Positions 6,799-14,202 of a stretch of DNA of 15,687 nucleotides are shown here, piece by piece. The notes beneath the pieces are model-generated. The model made no database searches, was not told the DNA's origin, and worked only from the letters and a program-made list of their open reading frames with translations. The DNA lies in NCBI GenBank assembly GCA_036960405.1, contig JBALWS010000104.1, positions 1 to 15,687 of the forward strand, in the 5' to 3' direction. The stretch's first letter is position 1. Each line of letters starts with the position of its first letter. The translations under genes and the position numbers were made by a program. This stretch comes from Motiliproteus sp036960405. Lineage in GTDB: Bacteria > Pseudomonadota > Gammaproteobacteria > Pseudomonadales > Balneatricaceae.

Positions 6799-7476
6799 AT
6801 GATTCCCTGGACAGTATTGGGTAAAGCGGAAATTCCCAACGGCGGTGGCGAGCTAAAACTGTCGCAACGAGGAGAGGAGTTTTCCATTCGTCTCTCTGGC
6901 GTTCGAGGCGAGCTGATGAACAGCCGGGTCCACAATTCGGAAGAAGTACTAGCCGAACTCGGCTGCGCTCATCTCAAATCAGTTGATGCTGCGCAGGTGT
7001 TGGTGGGCGGTTTGGGCATGGGGTTTACGCTTGCGGCTGCCCTCAAGGCAGTTACAGCGTCGTCAACGGTAACGGTGGCGGAGCTGATACCGGCCGTTGA
7101 GGAGTGGAATAGAGGTGCGTTGGGTGAATGCGCCGGGCGGCCGCTTCAAGATAGCCGTGCACAGGTTCATCTAGGGGATGTGGCCGAGTTGTTCGATAAC
7201 AAAAAACCGGCCTTTGATGCCATTCTACTCGACGTCGATAACGGCCCCGAAGGCCTTACCCATACAGACAACCATGGGTTGTATTCATTGTCGGGACTGG
7301 ATGCGATTCATAAATCTCTGCACGTTGATGGAATGCTTGCGATCTGGTCGGCTTTTCCGGATAACCATTTTCTTAATCGTCTAAAAAAGACTGGCTTTAA
7401 GGCCTCGATGCGTACGGTAAGAGCCCGCGTAGGTAAGGGCAGTCGGCATACGATTTTTCTGGCTAAGAAGGCCTAG
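6799..7476 (+). CDS. Spermidine synthase-fold / class I SAM-dependent methyltransferase-like protein
   Basis: A 225-residue protein with a Rossmann-type methyltransferase core. The glycine-rich nucleotide-binding loop VLVGGLGMGFTL lies at 67-78 and VTVAELIPAV (91-100) carries the acidic residue that usually binds the ribose. HLGDVAELF (124-132) and AILLDVDNGPEG (141-152) sit where spermidine synthases have the GDA/DxxD motifs. It is shorter than typical SpeE (about 280) and appears to lack the full N-terminal beta-strand domain, so aminopropyl transfer is uncertain; annotation pipelines usually call such proteins spermidine synthase. The start has GAGG eight bases upstream. It is convergent with the DUF3047 gene only 35 bases away, and no other polyamine gene is adjacent. 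Confidence 0.75.
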   Translation: MIPWTVLGKAEIPNGGGELKLSQRGEEFSIRLSGVRGELMNSRVHNSEEVLAELGCAHLKSVDAAQVLVGGLGMGFTLAAALKAVTASSTVTVAELIPAVEEWNRGALGECAGRPLQDSRAQVHLGDVAELFDNKKPAFDAILLDVDNGPEGLTHTDNHGLYSLSGLDAIHKSLHVDGMLAIWSAFPDNHFLNRLKKTGFKASMRTVRARVGKGSRHTIFLAKKA

Positions 7477-7511
7477 TTGATTTCGGAGTGAGGTTATAGA
7501 CAGGGGCTCTG

Positions 7512-8132
7512 TTACTGTTCATCAAACCTAATATCGGAAAACCATGCCGTCCCCGAGCTCCCTGTATTATCACCATCCACCATGACGGCGTAGCCTTCAA
7601 GGGTGCTTACATCGACATCAAATAGTCGTTTGAAGTCTTCCACCACATTCCGTCTCTCGTGAAACCAAAGTCCCGCATTACGATTCCCCGCTTGAACAGC
7701 CACCATGTGAGATTTCTTTGTGTAGGCGCTTGGCCAAGTGTCACCAACTTTTCCGTTAGACGACCAAACATAATTCACCGCTAACGTCTGCCATGGAAAC
7801 AGTCCGGTCTTAACCACGACATATACCCGAGCTGGATAATCATCGCCTTCACGGCTCTGCTCATTAATGTCAGCCCCATAGGTACTTTTAATTTTCCATC
7901 GCCACCTAACCACCGGGCGTTTGGATAAATCAACCCGTTCTTGACGGTACAAAACCGATGCGGCCCCCGAGGTTTCTCCCTTAATGATCTCCTTACCGTT
8001 GTCGAGTTCGAAGGTGTAGCGGGTGTTTCCAACAAATGATCGCTCATCCCAATCCTTTTCATCGGCGTTCGCCAACGACAGCAATCCGCCAAGTAAATAG
8101 ACTGCGATCAGAAAACGACAAGTTCTAACCAT
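7512..8132 (-). CDS. Secreted DUF3047-family protein
   Basis: A 206-residue protein beginning with a classic signal peptide: VRTCR, a hydrophobic core (about 7-20) and the cleavage site ANA-D after residue 23. The mature part has the features of DUF3047: an aromatic-rich beta-sandwich-like sequence with RWRWKI (76-81), DDYPARVYVV (97-106) and NYVWSSNGKVGD (120-131). It ends with a DGDNTGSS segment and WFSDIRF. Function is unknown for the family; it should be periplasmic. The start has AAAGGTGG somewhat further upstream than ideal. It faces the methyltransferase-like gene and is divergent from the small membrane protein gene at 8466. Confidence 0.85.
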   Translation of the reverse strand: MVRTCRFLIAVYLLGGLLSLANADEKDWDERSFVGNTRYTFELDNGKEIIKGETSGAASVLYRQERVDLSKRPVVRWRWKIKSTYGADINEQSREGDDYPARVYVVVKTGLFPWQTLAVNYVWSSNGKVGDTWPSAYTKKSHMVAVQAGNRNAGLWFHERRNVVEDFKRLFDVDVSTLEGYAVMVDGDNTGSSGTAWFSDIRFDEQ

Positions 8133-8465
8133 GGCACTCTTACCACCTTTACTGTTAATAATTTAGCTCCTATCCACCAAGCAATGCCAGCTACAGCGTC
8201 GTTCACCTAGCCGCCGCTGCTAGACTTGCAAGGGTGGAAGCTGCCCTTTGTTAGACTGATACAGCGACATTCGAGCAGGGTTCGCTTTAGAAGTTTTTGG
8301 CAAATAACTGCCCACCGATCATCGTTATCATAGCCAGTTTGGCAACCGTTGTATGGAGCAAAGAATGCTGGTACTGGGACCTTCGCAGAGAGCATGGATT
8401 TAAAGGGCGCCTGAAGTAGTAGCGATGCTGTCTGTTTAGATTTTACAGAAAAGGATGGGATTGTT
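8133..8465. other. Intergenic region without recognisable gene
   Basis: These 333 bases separate the divergent DUF3047 gene and the small membrane protein gene and should contain both promoters. A 62-codon frame on the minus strand here (8207-8395) has no ribosome binding site and no protein-like composition, so I do not count it. I see no strong inverted repeat or RNA-like structure. Confidence 0.5.
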
Positions 8466-8855
8466 TTGATCCAAAGACGAGAGGCGGCATCGAGAAGGAC
8501 ACGTTACCTCAAATACGGATCTATTATATTGCTCATCTTGGTCGTTAACGTTGGCGGCGGTTGGCTGGTACGACAGATAGATTTTCAATCATATCCGCGC
8601 CACCAACAGATGCTGCACATACTGCTACTCAGTTTAATCGGCCTGTATATTCTGCTAATGGCTTTGCCGTTTATGCCGGGGATAGAGATTTGCTTGGCTC
8701 TGTTGAACTTACCGAGGAACGCGCTTATTGGCGGTGGCGGGGGGATTGGGTTGATCAGTGGCATGAGTAAAATCATACCGTTCTATCGCTATGTTGTTGT
8801 CATCGCCATCGCGACTGCTCCGGTTCCGTTGATCATCTTTATTCAAACGAGTTAA
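8466..8855 (+). pseudogene. Small membrane protein resembling a VTT/TVP38-like protein with an internal deletion
   Basis: A 129-residue frame starting at TTG, with AGGA ten bases upstream. A basic N-terminus precedes a membrane helix (about 18-35), a loop with YPRHQQ, a second helix (51-68), then LPFMPGIEI (67-75). The last motif marks the start of the conserved region in TVP38/TMEM64-like (VTT) membrane proteins, normally well over 200 residues long. Here it is followed at once by LALLNLPRNALIGGGGGIGL, which resembles their C-terminal glycine-rich part, and a final helix (108-127). The middle, about 100 residues in the relatives I recall, seems to be missing in frame. It may be a degraded gene or a genuine short protein. 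Family assignment is from memory of motifs, not a search. Confidence 0.5.
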
Positions 8856-8857
8856 CG

Positions 8858-8901
8858 AACGGTGCTGATGGTCATCGCTAGTGCGCTGTTGCCCGTTTTT
8901 T
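8858..8901 (+). terminator. Possible intrinsic terminator after the VTT-like gene
   Basis: In RNA, AACGGTGC (8858-8865) pairs with GCGCTGTT (8883-8890) over eight positions, two of them G-U, and a small GATG/CATC hairpin can form in the loop. A run of six T starts five bases later, at 8896. It lies directly after the stop codon at 8855. Confidence 0.35.
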
Positions 8902-8953
8902 CTAGATACGAGGCAAAAGACCATCATCGAGTTAATACTGTCAGCATGCCAAG

Positions 8954-9406
8954 CTATGTGAATAGTGCTAATCCCAGCGACAGCAATCCGAACACAAGTA
9001 AGATATAGGCCTGGGAAAGAAAGATGTTTCTGCCGTGCTCGTAATTGGCTTGGCCTAGGTTCTGATACTCGGCAGGATAGAGCGACTCGTCCATGTAAGC
9101 CCCTGGCTGGTAGAGATTCATCGCCGTCTCGATACGGACGATCAGTCGCGCCACCGCAGAAAACTCACGATACCTGGCACGAATGGCGTAGATCGATACG
9201 GCAACAATAACGATGATGGTCAACGTCAACATAACGGTGGGGGCGCCATCCAGTGCCGGAGTCTGAGAGATCAGCCAGCCATCGATCACCACCAGTAAGC
9301 CAACGGCACCGGTGGCGATCTTAGCGATGCGTTCGCGCAATATGTGCGCGGTCGACTGCTGCTGAGAATAAATGGTTTTAAGGATACCCAGTCGATCGCC
9401 ATCCAT
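8954..9406 (-). CDS. Predicted three-helix membrane protein of unknown function
   Basis: From the ATG at 9406 the protein has 150 residues; AGGA six bases upstream makes this start better than the longer frame, which extends to 9463. A polar, helical N-terminus (ILKTIYSQQQSTAHILRERI) precedes two membrane helices (about 31-48 and 57-75). A basic segment ARYREFSAVARLIVRIE and an acidic, tyrosine-rich stretch YMDESLYPAEYQNLG follow, and a third helix (about 132-149) ends the protein. I do not recognise the family. The helical tail plus 2TM hairpin is loosely reminiscent of SLATT-type proteins, but no nucleotide-sensing or effector gene is adjacent to support that. It is convergent with the VTT-like gene and sits downstream of the frameshifted reductase gene. 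Confidence 0.7.
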   Translation of the reverse strand: MDGDRLGILKTIYSQQQSTAHILRERIAKIATGAVGLLVVIDGWLISQTPALDGAPTVMLTLTIIVIVAVSIYAIRARYREFSAVARLIVRIETAMNLYQPGAYMDESLYPAEYQNLGQANYEHGRNIFLSQAYILLVFGLLSLGLALFT

Positions 9407-9528
9407 ATCATTTCCTAGAATCAGGTTTAGCCTCCGGGTAGTGTAGCCGATGGCCTGGACCATTCATTGATATGAAAACCTCAAACATCTGCCACGGCGT
9501 AGCTTCCGAAATCGGCATTGAGTGTCAA

Positions 9529-10499
9529 TCAAGCTAACAGTTCTCTCCCATGAGCAGCATTGAGGTCCAATATAGGCCCAACAGGGACTATACCTGTTGG
9601 ATTGATAGAGGCATGGCTGCGGTAGTAATGCGCCTTGATGTGATCGAGATCGACTGTCGCGGCGACACCAGGCCACTGATACAGCTCTCGGATGTAACCC
9701 CACAGCTGCGGGTAGTCGAGCAATCGCTTCAGATTACATTTGAAATGGCCGTGATAAACCGCATCAAACCGGACTAGAGTGGTGAACAACCGCCAATCGG
9801 CTTCGGTGATTTGCTCGCCGAGCAGGTATCGTCGTGTCGAAAGCCGTTGCTCCAACAGCTCAAGGGTGTTGAACAGCTGATGCACCGCGGCTTCATAAGC
9901 GTCCTGAGTGGTCGCGAAGCCGGCCTTGTAGACACCATTGTTGACGCTGTCGTAGATCAGTTGGTTGAGGCTATCGATCTCTGCGCGTAAGCCTTCGGGG
10001 TAGTAGTCACCCCCAGATGATCAAATGCTGTGTTGAACATGCGGATGATGTCGGCCGATTCGTTGCTGACAATGGTCTGGCGTTGCTTGTCCCACAGTAC
10101 CGGAACGGTGACTCGTCCGGTGTAATCTGGAGCGGCTTTTTTGTAAATTTCATAGAGAAAATTGGCTTGCTCTAAACTGTCATCCGTCGAACCATCGCCC
10201 GGCTCGAAACTCCAACCTTGTTCAGCCATCAGTGGATTGACCACCGACACGTCGATCATCGACTCGAGTCCTTTGAGAGTCCGAAAGATCAGGGTACGGT
10301 GTGCCCAAGGGCACGCCAGTGAGACATAAAGATGATAGCGTCCCGCTTCCGCTTTAAAGCCATCGTTTCCGCTGGCCCCGGCGCTGCCGTCGGTTGTGAT
10401 CCAATTGCGAAACAGTGATTCGCCACGCTCAAAACGGCCGTTGCTGGATTGGGTATCGTACCAGCGGTCCACCCACTGGCCATCGACTAATAAGCCCAT
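9529..10499 (-). pseudogene. yqjG: Glutathionyl-hydroquinone reductase (YqjG-like), frameshifted
   Basis: Two adjacent frames encode one xi-class glutathione transferase. The N-terminal piece (10499-9957) has the thioredoxin-like domain with SLACPWAHRTLIFR, catalytic C63. The C-terminal piece continues in another frame through GVYKAGFATTQ, LLGEQITEADWRLFTTLVRF and NPTGIVPVGP to the stop at 9529. The frames join at a run of five C (G on the coding strand) at 10010-10014. One extra G would restore HLGGDYYPEGL and give about 323 residues, the usual family length. These enzymes reduce glutathionyl-hydroquinones. The start is excellent (AAAGGAG), and the gene is last in the DoxX-pirin operon. Either the strain has lost the enzyme or the homopolymer was misread; the rest of the gene shows no other damage. 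Confidence 0.88.
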
Positions 10500-10530
10500 T
10501 GTGTTCTCCTTTATGTGCGGTCAATCAAGT

Positions 10531-11217
10531 TTAGGGTAGTTCGAACAACAAGCCTTCGGCCTGATCAAGCGCTTCTATATTGAGAAAGGGTTCGTCAACG
10601 ATGGTTGCGCCGTCACCGGCTTCCAAACGGGTTCCGTTAATATCCAGCGCCCCCCGAGCAGCGTGCAGGTAGTAAGTGCGCTCTTTGGTCGTGGCAAAGG
10701 TCGTTGCTTGGCGGGCCAGGGCTAATTTGTACAGGCTCGCCTGCTGCTGAATCGGCAGGGAGCCGTCGCGACCATCGGCGGAAACGATCAACGTGATGCC
10801 CTTGGCATCGGAGTAATCCTTCTGCGCGTAGCGAGGCGTCACAGCTTGTTTATTCGGCTGAATCCAGATCTGTAGAAGATTTAACTCCTCAGTGTCTGAC
10901 GGGTTAAACTCGCTATGAAAAATGCCGCTGCCAGCGCTCATCACCTGAACCTCTCCTGCCTTCAAGGTGGTATGAACGTCCATGGTGTCCTTGTGTTCGA
11001 TGCTGCCTTCGAGGATATAGCTGATGATCTCCATATCCCGGTGCGGATGCGTGTCGAAACCGGTCCCCGGCTTGATCCAGTCATCGTTGATGACACGCAG
11101 GGCCGAGACACCCATATACCGAGGGTCGTAGTAGTTGGCGAAGGAGAAGCTATGTTTGGTGTGTAGCCAATCAAACTGCCCCTGTCCACGTTCATGACTG
11201 CGTCGTAAAGTGATCAT
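10531..11217 (-). CDS. Pirin family protein (YhhW/YhaK-like bicupin)
   Basis: From the ATG at 11217 the protein has 228 residues; GAGG lies eight bases upstream, whereas the longer GTG frame to 11247 has no usable site. The metal ligands of the N-terminal cupin are all present: H57 and H59 in FDTHPHRDME, H101 and E103 in GIFHSEF, the same spacing and numbering as in pirin and E. coli YhhW. The beginning MITLRRSHERGQGQFDWL is typical. Relatives include quercetin 2,3-dioxygenases, and E. coli YhaK is a redox-sensitive cytosolic pirin. It lies between the doxX-like and yqjG-like genes with gaps of 48 and 31 bases, so co-transcription is likely. This suggests handling of quinoid or aromatic oxidants, though the substrate is unproven. 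Confidence 0.9.
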   Translation of the reverse strand: MITLRRSHERGQGQFDWLHTKHSFSFANYYDPRYMGVSALRVINDDWIKPGTGFDTHPHRDMEIISYILEGSIEHKDTMDVHTTLKAGEVQVMSAGSGIFHSEFNPSDTEELNLLQIWIQPNKQAVTPRYAQKDYSDAKGITLIVSADGRDGSLPIQQQASLYKLALARQATTFATTKERTYYLHAARGALDINGTRLEAGDGATIVDEPFLNIEALDQAEGLLFELP

Positions 11218-11265
11218 GCCGGTGTCCTCGAGATAGGGGAGGGTCACTCCCCTTGTTACTGGTTG

Positions 11266-11754
11266 TTAGGCAGGCGCGTGGCTGCGGCTCACCTGGCTAG
11301 CCAATTCGGCAGTTCGGTTGCGAGTTAACAAACGATCGACCGAAACAGCACCTGCTCCGTTGAATACCAAAGCAACAGAGATGGCCAGTAGCGACAAACC
11401 AAACTCGTAACCGTTGTTAGCCATGAACAGGCCGTTGGCAGCGTGCACCGCCAGAATCGCTACCAGCATGGTAAAGGCCAACATCAAGGCCGCAGGACGT
11501 ACCAGCAAACCAAACAGCAGGGCTAGCCCGCCAAAGAACTCAGCACTGCCTGAGGCCAGGGCCATCAGGTAACCTGGCTCCAGACCTATTGAGGCCATCC
11601 ACTGTCCGGTACCCTCCAGCCCGTAACCGCCGAAGGCACCAAACAGCTTTTGTGCACCATGAGCGGCGAAGATAATGCCTGCCGGTAATCGCAATGCGAG
11701 TCCTGTTAGGCTGTTGTCGGTGGTCAGTACACGATGGATAAGATTGCTTTTCAT
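11266..11754 (-). CDS. DoxX family membrane protein (YqjF-like)
   Basis: A 162-residue four-helix inner-membrane protein. Characteristic DoxX features are LRLPAGIIFAAHGAQKLFG (about 22-40), a glycine-rich loop FGGYGLEGTGQW, and helices around 61-83, 88-105 and 115-135. E. coli YqjF, in the same kind of cluster, is the gene induced by breakdown products of dinitrotoluene. Some DoxX proteins take part in redox or quinone-linked processes, but biochemistry is sparse. The start has GAGGA nine bases upstream. It is the first gene of the minus-strand operon with the pirin and hydroquinone reductase genes, and TATAGT about 45 bases upstream is a good -10 candidate. Confidence 0.88.
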   Translation of the reverse strand: MKSNLIHRVLTTDNSLTGLALRLPAGIIFAAHGAQKLFGAFGGYGLEGTGQWMASIGLEPGYLMALASGSAEFFGGLALLFGLLVRPAALMLAFTMLVAILAVHAANGLFMANNGYEFGLSLLAISVALVFNGAGAVSVDRLLTRNRTAELASQVSRSHAPA

Positions 11755-11798
11755 GGCTAGATTCCTCTATAAAGTCAGTGTTGCTGATTGATAGAGCC

Positions 11799-11804
11799 AC
11801 TATA
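11799..11804 (-). promoter_or_regulatory. Candidate -10 element of the doxX-pirin-yqjG operon
   Basis: On the minus strand TATAGT stands at a distance that predicts transcription starting near 11792, a leader of about 38 bases. The sequence 17 bases upstream is T-rich and a poor -35, as expected for a promoter that needs an activator. The centre of the LysR-type dyad would then be near -54. Confidence 0.4.
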
Positions 11805-11835
11805 TAAAAGTGAACTGATAAAAAATAACGGAGAG

Positions 11836-11856
11836 TTTTGATCTAATTGATCAAAA
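11836..11856. promoter_or_regulatory. LysR-type operator between doxX-like and LysR genes
   Basis: TTTTGATC and GATCAAAA form a perfect eight-base inverted repeat around TAATT. It contains the T-N11-A pattern of LysR-type sites and ends ten bases before the LysR start codon. A bound regulator would sit near -54 of the operon promoter, suitable for activation. It would also cover the leader or start region of its own gene, suitable for autorepression. This reading is inferred from geometry. Confidence 0.6.
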
Positions 11857-11866
11857 AAATTGAACT

Positions 11867-12778
11867 ATGGCTTCACCCATTACCCTAGACGCATTGCGAA
11901 CCTTGGATGCCATTGACCGGCGACACAGCTTTGCCGCTGCGGCTGAAGAACTGTACCGGGTGCCATCCGCCGTCTCTTACACCATCAACAAACTGGAGGA
12001 AGATCTCGGCGTGACCCTGTTCGACCGTAGCCGGCGCAAGGCGGAACTAACGCCAGTGGGGCGCCTGATGCTGGAGCAGGGACGGCAGATCCTGACGGCC
12101 ACCGAAGAGCTGACCGCGCTGGTTAAGCAAGCCGCGGGAGGTTGGGAGGTGGAGCTACGGATCGGTGTCGACACTGTTCTGGAGTTCGGGCCGATCTATG
12201 ACTTGATTGAACGCTTTCATCAGCTCCAACCTCGCACGGAAGTACGACTAATCGAAGAGGTGTTGGGTGGTAGCTGGGATGCGTTGATCGCGGAGCGCTG
12301 CGATATCGTTATTGGCGCGGCGGGAGATCCCCCCACTCAGGGTTTTGGCACCCATGCTTTGGGTCAAGTGGTGTTCGATTTTGCAGTGGCTGCCAGCCAT
12401 CCTCTGACCGCTCTGACTCAACCGATTCCCTTCAGTGCGATTAAGGATTATCCGACAGTTGTCGTCGCTGACAGCTCTCGCCACCTGCCGGTGCGGTCGG
12501 CGGGCTTACTCGATGGACGCTCACGGGTTGTCGTGCCCTCCATCGAACATAAGATCGACGCGCAGTGCCAAGGCGTAGGGGTCGGTTATCTACCACGGCA
12601 CCGCATCAGGCGTGAATTGGATGACGGGCGGCTGCAACTCATTCGACTTGAACAGCCGCGCCCGCCCCAGTCGATCTCTGTGGCATGGCGTAATACCAAT
12701 AAGGGCAAAGCGTTAAAGTGGTTCATCAACCAGTTAAAGGCGGTGACGTTTGATTCCGGTTTAGATAGCGGCTATTGA
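11867..12778 (+). CDS. LysR-family regulator (YhaJ-like) of the doxX-pirin-yqjG operon
   Basis: A 303-residue regulator of normal LysR length. The winged helix-turn-helix covers about 5-64, with SFAAAAEELYRVPSAVSYTI and LEEDLGVTLFDRSRR. The effector domain follows (about 90-293), with EEVLGGSWDALIAERCDIVI and GVGYLPRHRI. It is divergent from a DoxX-pirin-hydroquinone reductase operon. In E. coli the LysR protein YhaJ lies next to yqjFG and yhaK and activates yqjF in response to products of dinitrotoluene, so a comparable aromatic or quinone sensor is a reasonable inference. No clear ribosome binding site precedes the ATG; the operator dyad fills that space. Confidence 0.88.
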   Translation: MASPITLDALRTLDAIDRRHSFAAAAEELYRVPSAVSYTINKLEEDLGVTLFDRSRRKAELTPVGRLMLEQGRQILTATEELTALVKQAAGGWEVELRIGVDTVLEFGPIYDLIERFHQLQPRTEVRLIEEVLGGSWDALIAERCDIVIGAAGDPPTQGFGTHALGQVVFDFAVAASHPLTALTQPIPFSAIKDYPTVVVADSSRHLPVRSAGLLDGRSRVVVPSIEHKIDAQCQGVGVGYLPRHRIRRELDDGRLQLIRLEQPRPPQSISVAWRNTNKGKALKWFINQLKAVTFDSGLDSGY

Positions 12779-12841
12779 ACGGCACCACGCCTTTCAAACA
12801 CCTTGTTATCGCACTCTCTAGCCTAACCGTACCCAGCTAAA

Positions 12842-13240
12842 TCAGCTCTGCTCGTCACAAGGCACGTAGGTGATCACAGAAACCACGGCTCCGGTGGGAT
12901 CCAAAATTGCACACATCCGCCCCACGGTTGGTACGTCCATGGGTGGGTAGAGCGCTTTACCGCCTGCGGCTTCAGCCTTGGCTAGGGTCTTATCGACATC
13001 GTCTACGGTGATATAGGTGCCCCAGTGGTTGGGTATCTGTTCAGCACCGGGAGGCTTGCCCATGATGCCGCCAACCGGTTGGCCGTCGGCCTTTACTACG
13101 TTGTAGGTCATACCCCCCATATCTTTCTCTTCAATCTCCCAGCCGATGACTGTTTGGTAGTAGGTTTTAGCTGCTTCAACATCGTCGGTCATCAATTCGG
13201 ACCAACTGAACGCCCCGTGTTGTGTAAATGACGGGTCCAT
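12842..13240 (-). CDS. VOC (glyoxalase/bleomycin resistance-like) family protein
   Basis: A 132-residue protein with one vicinal oxygen chelate fold made of two beta-alpha-beta-beta-beta repeats. The first begins HGAFSWSELMTDD and runs through VIGWEIEEKDMGGMTY. The second has HWGTYITVDDVDKTLAKAEAAGG (72-94) and ends with CAILDPTGAVVSV, a usual VOC ending. Two ATG codons stand in a row; AGGAGG is only two bases from the first but five from the second, so the second (13240) is used. Substrates of this subgroup are generally unknown; members include glyoxalase-like and antibiotic-binding proteins. It is convergent with the LysR gene and appears to be a single transcription unit. Confidence 0.85.
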   Translation of the reverse strand: MDPSFTQHGAFSWSELMTDDVEAAKTYYQTVIGWEIEEKDMGGMTYNVVKADGQPVGGIMGKPPGAEQIPNHWGTYITVDDVDKTLAKAEAAGGKALYPPMDVPTVGRMCAILDPTGAVVSVITYVPCDEQS

Positions 13241-13356
13241 CATCGCCTCCTTTAACTATCATCAAAAATCGTGTCAGAAACAGTTTAGTTGAGGCGGAAT
13301 TAGCAGGCTCTTCTTTTTAACGGACTGATATAGCTGTTGTGCTTTAACGTGTTTTA

Positions 13357-13372
13357 ATAGATTTTTATCTAT
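13357..13372. promoter_or_regulatory. A+T-rich inverted repeat before the lipoate ligase-like gene
   Basis: ATAGAT, spacer TTTT, ATCTAT: a perfect six-base inverted repeat about 36 bases before the start codon, between two divergent genes. It could be an operator or part of the promoter. Such A+T-rich repeats arise easily by chance. Confidence 0.25.
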
Positions 13373-13408
13373 AGTTGTCTGCGCAAAAATATTGACCGGA
13401 TTTGATAT

Positions 13409-14161
13409 ATGAACGATTCAGAAAACCTAAGCCAACTGGTCATTCAGGGCAGTATGCTCGAAGAGCAGAGGGTCATAACCGACTGTCTGGATAGCGGCGT
13501 TGATGAGCCCCAGTTATTGCTATGGCAGTACGATAAGGCGGCCGTCATCATGGGATGTTCCCAACGCCCCGATGAAGGACAGTTACAACGCGCAGAAACG
13601 GCTGGATTACCGATCATTCGACGAGGTTCCGGTGGCGGTGCGGTATTGGCTGGCCCCTGGATGCTGAGCGCGACCCTGTTTATTCCAACCGAGCATCCGA
13701 TTGGTACGCTCGATCTGATTAAACTGTTTGGCTGGTTCGAACAGATATGGATCCAAGCACTGACCGATTGCGCCGTAAGTTGTAAAGGGGTCGATAAGAC
13801 ACTGATAGATCTATCCAAACAGATCTCCAAGCGAGAAAGGGTCGAGTGGGCCTGTTATGCGTCACTGTCGCACGGCGAAGTCGTTAGTCTGGACGGTCGA
13901 AAACTGGTCGGGCTGGCACAGATCCGTAAGCGCAAAGGGGTAGCACTGGTTAGCGGGCTACACCTTCAACCCTGTGATTGGCGAGTGCTCTGTGATGTCG
14001 TTGTCGACGACACCAGCCAAGCGGGCGTGCTTGAATCGCTGAACAGTAACGCAGAGCAGTTAAGCGGTGTGTCGGCCGCAGATCTTCTGCCACAGATTAT
14101 CCGCCATTTTACGGCAGCCTTGCGGGATGAATTTGAGGTGTTGAAGTTTGTTCAGCCTTAA
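13409..14161 (+). CDS. Lipoate-protein ligase A / LipM-like family protein
   Basis: A 250-residue protein of the biotin/lipoate A/B ligase fold. The nucleotide or acyl-binding motif RRGSGGGAVL is at 71-80, and the conserved lysine is K165 in DGRKLVGLAQIRKRKG. Typical LplA proteins have a histidine soon after GGGAV; here the sequence is LAGPWMLS. The segment WACYASLSHGEV (147-158) places C149 where LipM octanoyltransferases carry their catalytic cysteine. The protein could therefore move octanoyl or lipoyl groups to lipoyl domains or GcvH rather than act as an ATP-dependent ligase. The C-terminal accessory domain of E. coli LplA is absent. It stands alone upstream of an aldehyde dehydrogenase gene, 208 bases away, with a weak ribosome binding site. 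Confidence 0.8.
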   Translation: MNDSENLSQLVIQGSMLEEQRVITDCLDSGVDEPQLLLWQYDKAAVIMGCSQRPDEGQLQRAETAGLPIIRRGSGGGAVLAGPWMLSATLFIPTEHPIGTLDLIKLFGWFEQIWIQALTDCAVSCKGVDKTLIDLSKQISKRERVEWACYASLSHGEVVSLDGRKLVGLAQIRKRKGVALVSGLHLQPCDWRVLCDVVVDDTSQAGVLESLNSNAEQLSGVSAADLLPQIIRHFTAALRDEFEVLKFVQP

Positions 14162-14187
14162 CCAAAGCCTTAACGTTTAACCGGCCA

Positions 14188-14202
14188 CGCTTGCATCAAG
14201 CG
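14188..14202 (+). terminator. Small hairpin after the lipoate ligase-like gene
   Basis: CGCTTG, loop CAT, CAAGCG: a tight six-pair hairpin 27 bases after the stop codon, followed by ATTAGTCCTTCT. The T content is low, so this may be at best a weak terminator. Confidence 0.3.

Noticed and set aside
8207..8395. 62-codon minus-strand frame before the VTT-like gene
   Set aside because: No ribosome binding site, unusual composition, and it fills the expected divergent promoter region.
8709..8927. Minus-strand frame opposite the VTT-like gene
   Set aside because: It is antisense to a frame with clear membrane helices and has low-complexity, implausible protein sequence.
9577..9599. Perfect hairpin CCAACAGG / CCTGTTGG
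   Set aside because: It lies within the reductase coding sequence and follows from codons for NPTGIVPVG; no T tract follows.
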